Positions 6,223 through 9,546 of a stretch of 9,546 nt of DNA are shown in pieces. The number at the start of each line of letters is the position of its first letter. Positions within the stretch are counted from its first letter, which is position 1. The notes below the pieces were generated by a model, which made no database searches, was not told the DNA's origin, and saw nothing but the letters and a program-made list of their open reading frames with translations. This stretch comes from an uncultured Lautropia sp. Lineage in GTDB: Bacteria > Pseudomonadota > Gammaproteobacteria > Burkholderiales > Burkholderiaceae_E. A program made the position numbers and the translations under genes. The stretch is from contig CALIXC010000150.1 of the NCBI GenBank assembly GCA_938046755.1, positions 1 through 9,546 on the forward strand, given 5' to 3'.

Positions 6223-7301
6223 CAGTGGGTGGTCCTGTGGCCGTCCTGATCCGGCAGGACCGATGGCGCGCGCCCCTGCCCCGTGCTGCTCTCCCCGTCG
6301 CCGGCATCATCTTCGGGGAAGAGGAAGGGATGGGCCCCGGCACGCGGATGCCCGTCCTGCCCCATCATCATGTCCAGCATCAGGGTCCCCAGGTCGTCGG
6401 CCAGCACCTCGATGGTGGGATCCTTTCTCAGGTCGAAGATCTTGCTGTAGCAGCCGCATTTGCCGCAAAGCTCGGCCATGCAGGGCACTGCAGCGCGCTG
6501 CGCACCGACCATCGGGTTCTTCACCAGGTCCTCGTGGGACATCTGCGGGGTGTCCACGGGCTCCAGCCGGCGGTAGCTGATGCCTTCGGTGGAGGCACAG
6601 TTGCTGCACTTGACGCGCACCATGTGCCACTCCGTCTCGCAGACGGAGCAATGCAGGTAGCGCAGGCCTTCTTCCTGGCCACCGATGTGCACGACGCTGG
6701 CCAGCGGCGAACTGCTGCACACGGGGCAGATGGTGGGGGGATCGACGAAAGGCAGGGTCTTGAGGTCCAGCCGCGAGGCACGGCTCATCATGACCACCTG
6801 CACGGCGGCCATCACCACCGGGGCGCGCACGCGCTGGCTGTCGCTCAGATGCTCGTTGCTCCACAGGCTGGCCAGCAGATGGCTCAGTGCCACGTCGTCC
6901 AGGGCCTGAAGCTCGGCCAGAACCTGACGCTCCACGTCGTTGGCTTCTTCGGCGCCCGGCCCCTGCTGCAGATGCTGGACGATGGCACGCATGACCGGCT
7001 TCCAGGCAGGATCGATATCGGTCGGCAGCTGCCACAGCGGCATGGCGTGGCGCTGGGCGCGGTCGATCCGCTCTGCATCGGGCTGGGGCATGTCGGGCAC
7101 GGCATCCAGCGCGGCATGCTGGGCGTCGACCAGCCGGGCCAGATAGCGCAGGAAGGGGCCCATGGGGCTGCCTTCGGCCAGCTGGCGCAGGCGTGCTGCG
7201 CGCTCACGCAGTCGCGTGGCTGGCTGGGGGAGGATGATGCGAGGAAAGGCGGTGCGATCGAGGGCTTCGATCTCACCCGGCTGGAGAATGCGCTGCGACA
7301 T
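6222..7301 (-). CDS. fdhE: Formate dehydrogenase assembly factor FdhE
   Basis: Cytoplasmic rubredoxin-like accessory protein needed to make active respiratory formate dehydrogenase; in E. coli it interacts with the catalytic subunit. The protein is 359 aa (E. coli about 309). It has an N-terminal helical region and then a metal-binding half with paired cysteines: CPVC (192-195), CSVC (218-221), CSNC (232-235) and CMAELCGKCGC (274-284). The usual family end 'ADDLGTLMLDMMM...AGAHPFLFPE' is reached near residue 330. The last 29 residues are an unconserved-looking polar tail that runs into the selA start. I chose the ATG at 7301 because AGGGA lies 5 nt ahead and MSQRILQPGEIE fits the family. An upstream in-frame ATG at 7373 would place coding sequence across a strong hairpin and give an atypical N-terminus. 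A candidate promoter lies about 90 nt upstream, so fdhE and the sel genes may be expressed apart from the dehydrogenase genes. Confidence 0.95.
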   Translation of the reverse strand: MSQRILQPGEIEALDRTAFPRIILPQPATRLRERAARLRQLAEGSPMGPFLRYLARLVDAQHAALDAVPDMPQPDAERIDRAQRHAMPLWQLPTDIDPAWKPVMRAIVQHLQQGPGAEEANDVERQVLAELQALDDVALSHLLASLWSNEHLSDSQRVRAPVVMAAVQVVMMSRASRLDLKTLPFVDPPTICPVCSSSPLASVVHIGGQEEGLRYLHCSVCETEWHMVRVKCSNCASTEGISYRRLEPVDTPQMSHEDLVKNPMVGAQRAAVPCMAELCGKCGCYSKIFDLRKDPTIEVLADDLGTLMLDMMMGQDGHPRAGAHPFLFPEDDAGDGESSTGQGRAPSVLPDQDGHRTTH

Positions 7302-7326
7302 GAATTTCCCTGGTTTGAATGCGGGG

Positions 7327-7379
7327 CGTGCCGTGGACACGCGGGCGCCAGCGAGGGCGGCCCCGGTGTTCACGGCACG
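7327..7379. promoter_or_regulatory. Long GC-rich hairpin in the fdhE leader
   Basis: The arms 7327-7340 (CGTGCCGTGGACAC) and 7366-7379 (GTGTTCACGGCACG) pair at 13 of 14 positions. The 25-base centre can pair further (GGCGCC-rich against GGCGGCCCC, with a bulge). The structure sits between the gamma-subunit gene and fdhE, just downstream of a candidate promoter on the minus strand. No T-run follows on either strand, so it is not a classical terminator. Possible roles are a message-stabilising 5' hairpin, a processing site or a partial barrier to read-through from the dehydrogenase genes. The structure is seen directly; the role is inferred. Confidence 0.6.
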
Positions 7380-7387
7380 CTGCAGGG

Positions 7388-7417
7388 ATCATAGCCGCTT
7401 TGGCCGACGCAGAACAA
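7388..7417 (-). promoter_or_regulatory. Candidate promoter for fdhE-selA-selB
   Basis: Reading on the minus strand, TTGTTC (7417-7412) and TATGAT (7393-7388) are separated by 18 bp. The -10 matches consensus at 5 of 6 positions and the -35 at about half. Transcription would start near 7381, almost exactly at the outer edge of the hairpin at 7327-7379. This lies in the only sizeable gap in the minus-strand cluster upstream of selB. It could allow the selenium-insertion genes to be expressed without formate dehydrogenase. Confidence 0.4.
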
Positions 7418-7437
7418 TGCTGCGCGGCCAGCCAGCC

Positions 7438-8064
7438 TCAGCGGTTGTCGCCCGTCATCTTGCGGTACCAGGCGCGGTGGTGCTGCTTGGCCCACGCGCG
7501 GGTGACGGTACCGTAGAACATGGCACGGATGGTGCCGCTGGTCCAGATGGCGGCATAGACGTGCATGATGATCAGCATGATCATGCCGAAAGCGGCCGTG
7601 GCATGCACCAGCACGCCCACCCGCTCCCAGAAGACGGGCAGATCCAGCCAGGCGCGCCAGATCATCGCGCCGCTGACGACCAGCGCCAGCATGCACACCA
7701 CCAGGCCCCAGAACAGCACTTTCTGGCCCCCGTTGTACTTGCCCTGCTCCGGCATGTCGTGGTCGTTGCCGTCGACCATCTTCTTGATGTCCATCAGCCA
7801 CTCGATGTCACGCTTCTGGATGTAGTTGAGCTTCCAGAAGCGTGCCGCCATGATGATGAAGAAGAAGGCCATGCCGACACCGAAGTACGGATGCAGGATC
7901 CGCGTCCACGGGCCGCCGCCAAAGAGCTGGGTGAGCGGGAAGAAGGCCGGATGGAACATCGCCAGCCCCGTCAGCACCAGAGCGATGAAGAAAAAGCCGA
8001 CGATCCAGTGGTTGAGCCGCTCGGAAGCGTTGTAGCGAACGATGTCGCGTGGGTTGCGTTGCAT
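7438..8064 (-). CDS. fdoI: Formate dehydrogenase cytochrome b556 (gamma) subunit
   Basis: Membrane cytochrome that takes electrons from the beta subunit and passes them to quinone; 208 aa, about the size of E. coli FdnI/FdoI. Four transmembrane helices are visible at roughly 20-38, 60-76, 114-135 and 150-175. Histidines matching the haem b ligands of E. coli FdnI are H19 (RLNHW), H58 (ILHPY), H154 (VHATAAFGM) and H168 (IIMHVYAAIW). The E. coli protein has them at nearly the same places. The start at 8064 has a very strong site, AAGGAGG, ending 8 nt ahead. That site lies inside the last codons of the beta-subunit gene, whose stop is 3 nt away, so the two are tightly coupled. Whether this is the O or the N isoenzyme cannot be decided, so fdnI would be equally fair. 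Confidence 0.95.
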   Translation of the reverse strand: MQRNPRDIVRYNASERLNHWIVGFFFIALVLTGLAMFHPAFFPLTQLFGGGPWTRILHPYFGVGMAFFFIIMAARFWKLNYIQKRDIEWLMDIKKMVDGNDHDMPEQGKYNGGQKVLFWGLVVCMLALVVSGAMIWRAWLDLPVFWERVGVLVHATAAFGMIMLIIMHVYAAIWTSGTIRAMFYGTVTRAWAKQHHRAWYRKMTGDNR

Positions 8065-8067
8065 GGA

Positions 8068-9066
8068 TCAGACCTCCTTGCCTGGTTGGGCACCGGACGA
8101 TGCCTGCTGCTGCTTGGCAGCCGCCGCCTGCCGGGCCAGTTCCCTGTCCTCGGCATCCATTTCGTCCTCCAGCTCCTTGGACACCGAGTTGGGGCCCTTG
8201 GTGATGAAGTGGAACAGGCTGCCGAGCATGGCCGCCCCCATGGCCACCATGGCCAGCGGTTTGGCCACGCCCTTCCAGATCGTCACCATCGGGCTGATCT
8301 GGGGTTTCTCAGGCAGGTTGGCGTAGATGGACGGCTTGTCGGCGTGGTGCAGCACGTACATGACGTGCGTGCCCCCCACCCCTTCCGGATCGTACAGGCC
8401 GGCATTCTCGAAACCGCGCCGCTTCAGATCCGCAATGCGGGTCTCGGCGTGGTCCTTCATGGCCTCCTTGGTCCCGAAGACGATGGCACCCGTGGGGCAG
8501 GTCTTGACGCACGCAGGCTCCAGACCCACCGCCACCCGGTCGGAACACATCGTGCACTTGTAGGCCTTGTTGTCCTTCTTGGAGATGCGCGGGATGTTGA
8601 ACGGGCAGCCGGTGATGCAGTAGCCGCAGCCGATGCACTTCTCCTCGTGGAAGTCCACGATGCCGTTGGTGTACTGCACGATGGCACCTGGCGACGGGCA
8701 GGCCTTCAGGCAGCCCGGCTCGGCGCAGTGCATGCAGCCGTCCTTACGGATCAGCCACTCCAGGTTGCCCGTGGCGTCGTTCTCGTACTCGGTGAACCGC
8801 ATCACCGTCCAGGTGTTGCCGTTCAGGTCGGTGGGGTTGTTGTACGTGCCGTTGGTGGTGCTGACCACCTCCGGCCCGAACGGTGTTTCCACGATGTCGG
8901 GCCGGAGGTCGTTCCACTCCATGCAGGCCGACTGGCACGCCTTGCAGCCGATGCACTTGGAGACATCGATGAGCTTGGCGATCTCGCCGGAACGCGGTTC
9001 ACGCGCCTGGGGCGGCGTGGTGGTGGTGGCCGACAGGCGTTTGATATCGAGTGATTGCAGCGACAT
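8068..9066 (-). CDS. fdoH: Formate dehydrogenase iron-sulfur (beta) subunit
   Basis: Electron-transfer subunit linking the catalytic alpha subunit to the cytochrome; 332 aa (E. coli about 294-300). It shows four [4Fe-4S] cysteine sets: CIGCKACQSAC (38-48), CMHCAEPGCLKAC (111-123), CIGCGYCITGC (144-154) and CTMC with the later cysteines of EPACVKTC (171-190). A single membrane helix at about 263-288 would anchor it, followed by an Ala/Gln-rich charged tail longer than usual. No signal peptide is present; in this family the beta subunit travels with the alpha subunit through the Tat system. The ATG at 9066 is preceded by GAGGAG with about 7 nt spacing. The alpha gene ends 11 nt upstream and the gamma gene starts 3 nt downstream. 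Also named fdnH or fdxH. Confidence 0.96.
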   Translation of the reverse strand: MSLQSLDIKRLSATTTTPPQAREPRSGEIAKLIDVSKCIGCKACQSACMEWNDLRPDIVETPFGPEVVSTTNGTYNNPTDLNGNTWTVMRFTEYENDATGNLEWLIRKDGCMHCAEPGCLKACPSPGAIVQYTNGIVDFHEEKCIGCGYCITGCPFNIPRISKKDNKAYKCTMCSDRVAVGLEPACVKTCPTGAIVFGTKEAMKDHAETRIADLKRRGFENAGLYDPEGVGGTHVMYVLHHADKPSIYANLPEKPQISPMVTIWKGVAKPLAMVAMGAAMLGSLFHFITKGPNSVSKELEDEMDAEDRELARQAAAAKQQQASSGAQPGKEV

Positions 9067-9077
9067 GTTTCAGCTCC

Positions 9078-9546
9078 TCAGATCTTCTCGACCTTCACGA
9101 GGAAGGTCTTGAACTCAGGCGTGAAGCTGTTGCCATCACCCACATACGGCGTCAGCGTGTTGGCCAGGAAGCCCGGCCGGGTCATGCCCTTGAACCCCCA
9201 GTGGATGGGAATGCCCACGTGATGAATCGTCTTGCCGTCGATCTTGAGCGGCCGGATGCGCTTGGTGACCACCGCCACGGCCTTGATGAAGCCGCGCTTG
9301 GAGGACACCTTCACCTTGTCGCCGGCCTTGATGCCCAGCTCCTGGGCCAGCGCCTCGCCGATCTCCACGAACTGCTCGGGCTGCAGCGAGGCGTTGATCA
9401 GTGCGTGCTTGGTCCAGTAGTGGAAGTGCTCGGTCAGCCGGTAGGTGGTACCCACGTGCGGATACTCCTTCGGCGAACCGAAGGTGTCCCAGATGGAACC
9501 AAACACCCGCGCTGCCGGCGACGACACCGCCTTCGGATTGTTGGGG
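9078..9546 (-). CDS. fdoG: Formate dehydrogenase alpha (catalytic) subunit, C-terminal part only
   Basis: Last 155 codons of the molybdopterin formate dehydrogenase large subunit; the rest lies right of the window. The visible part is the C-terminal molydopterin-dinucleotide-binding domain. Recognisable stretches are YPHVGTTYRLTEHFHYWTKH, QPEQFVEIGEALAQELGI, VKVSSKRGFIKAVAVVTKR, IPIHWGF and ANTLTPYVGDGNSFTPE, which follow E. coli FdoG/FdnG closely. The reading frame is open to the window edge, and GTG at 9527 is an internal valine, not a start. The active-site residue (Sec or Cys), the Tat signal and the first iron-sulfur cluster are not in view. The selA-selB-selC genes downstream make a UGA-encoded selenocysteine very likely. 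Confidence 0.96.
   Translation of the reverse strand, partial: PNNPKAVSSPAARVFGSIWDTFGSPKEYPHVGTTYRLTEHFHYWTKHALINASLQPEQFVEIGEALAQELGIKAGDKVKVSSKRGFIKAVAVVTKRIRPLKIDGKTIHHVGIPIHWGFKGMTRPGFLANTLTPYVGDGNSFTPEFKTFLVKVEKI

Noticed and set aside
7302..7373. FdhE start at 7373
   Set aside because: It would place coding sequence over the strong hairpin and lacks family similarity. AGGGA before 7301 supports the shorter form.
7162..9054. A 630-codon open frame on the plus strand opposite fdhE and the dehydrogenase subunit genes
   Set aside because: It is the antisense shadow of three well-recognised genes in GC-rich DNA. Its product is His/Gly/Val-rich with no family resemblance.

Overview
The window reads as a piece of a GC-rich proteobacterial chromosome, most likely a betaproteobacterium (Burkholderiales). 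That placement is an inference from protein style and gene order, not a database result. Almost all of it is one long minus-strand block for selenium-dependent formate oxidation. In transcription order (right to left) it holds the C-terminal end of the formate dehydrogenase-O/N alpha subunit (fdoG/fdnG, cut by the window edge), the four-cluster iron-sulfur beta subunit, the cytochrome b556 gamma subunit, the assembly factor fdhE, then selA, selB, the selenocysteine tRNA (selC) and selU/mnmH (tRNA 2-selenouridine synthase).

The genes fit together closely. The formate dehydrogenase alpha subunit of this family usually carries selenocysteine. SelA charges tRNA-Sec with selenocysteine, SelB delivers it to a UGA codon, and selC is the tRNA itself, with anticodon UCA. 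SelU spends the same selenophosphate on wobble uridines of other tRNAs. selD (selenophosphate synthase) is not in the window and must lie elsewhere if the pathway is complete. Junctions are tight: 11 nt between alpha and beta, 3 nt between beta and gamma with the gamma Shine-Dalgarno inside the beta coding end, TGATG between fdhE and selA, ATGA between selA and selB, and only 12 nt between the tRNA CCA and the selU start. The exception is the 136-bp gamma-fdhE gap, which holds a candidate promoter and a long GC-rich hairpin. The 93-bp selB-selC gap holds two small dyads and a weak extended -10.

The left 1.3 kb is different in character: less GC-rich by eye and typical of accessory DNA. It has a decayed AAA ATPase (N- and C-terminal ends joined by an internal deletion, in different frames) running off the left edge, and divergent from it a toxin-antitoxin pair. 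The antitoxin looks composite (Phd/YefM-like N-terminus plus a UPF0175-like C-terminus) and overlaps by ATGA a PIN-domain (DUF3368-like) toxin. A perfect 8-bp inverted repeat sits just before the antitoxin Shine-Dalgarno and is a good candidate for its operator. The toxin stop lies 3 bp from the convergent selU stop, which marks the border between accessory DNA and the selenium/formate block.

I see no CRISPR array, insertion sequence or clearly new multi-gene system. The most interesting items are the composite antitoxin and its dyad, the hairpin at the predicted 5' end of the fdhE message, and the selC-selU junction.
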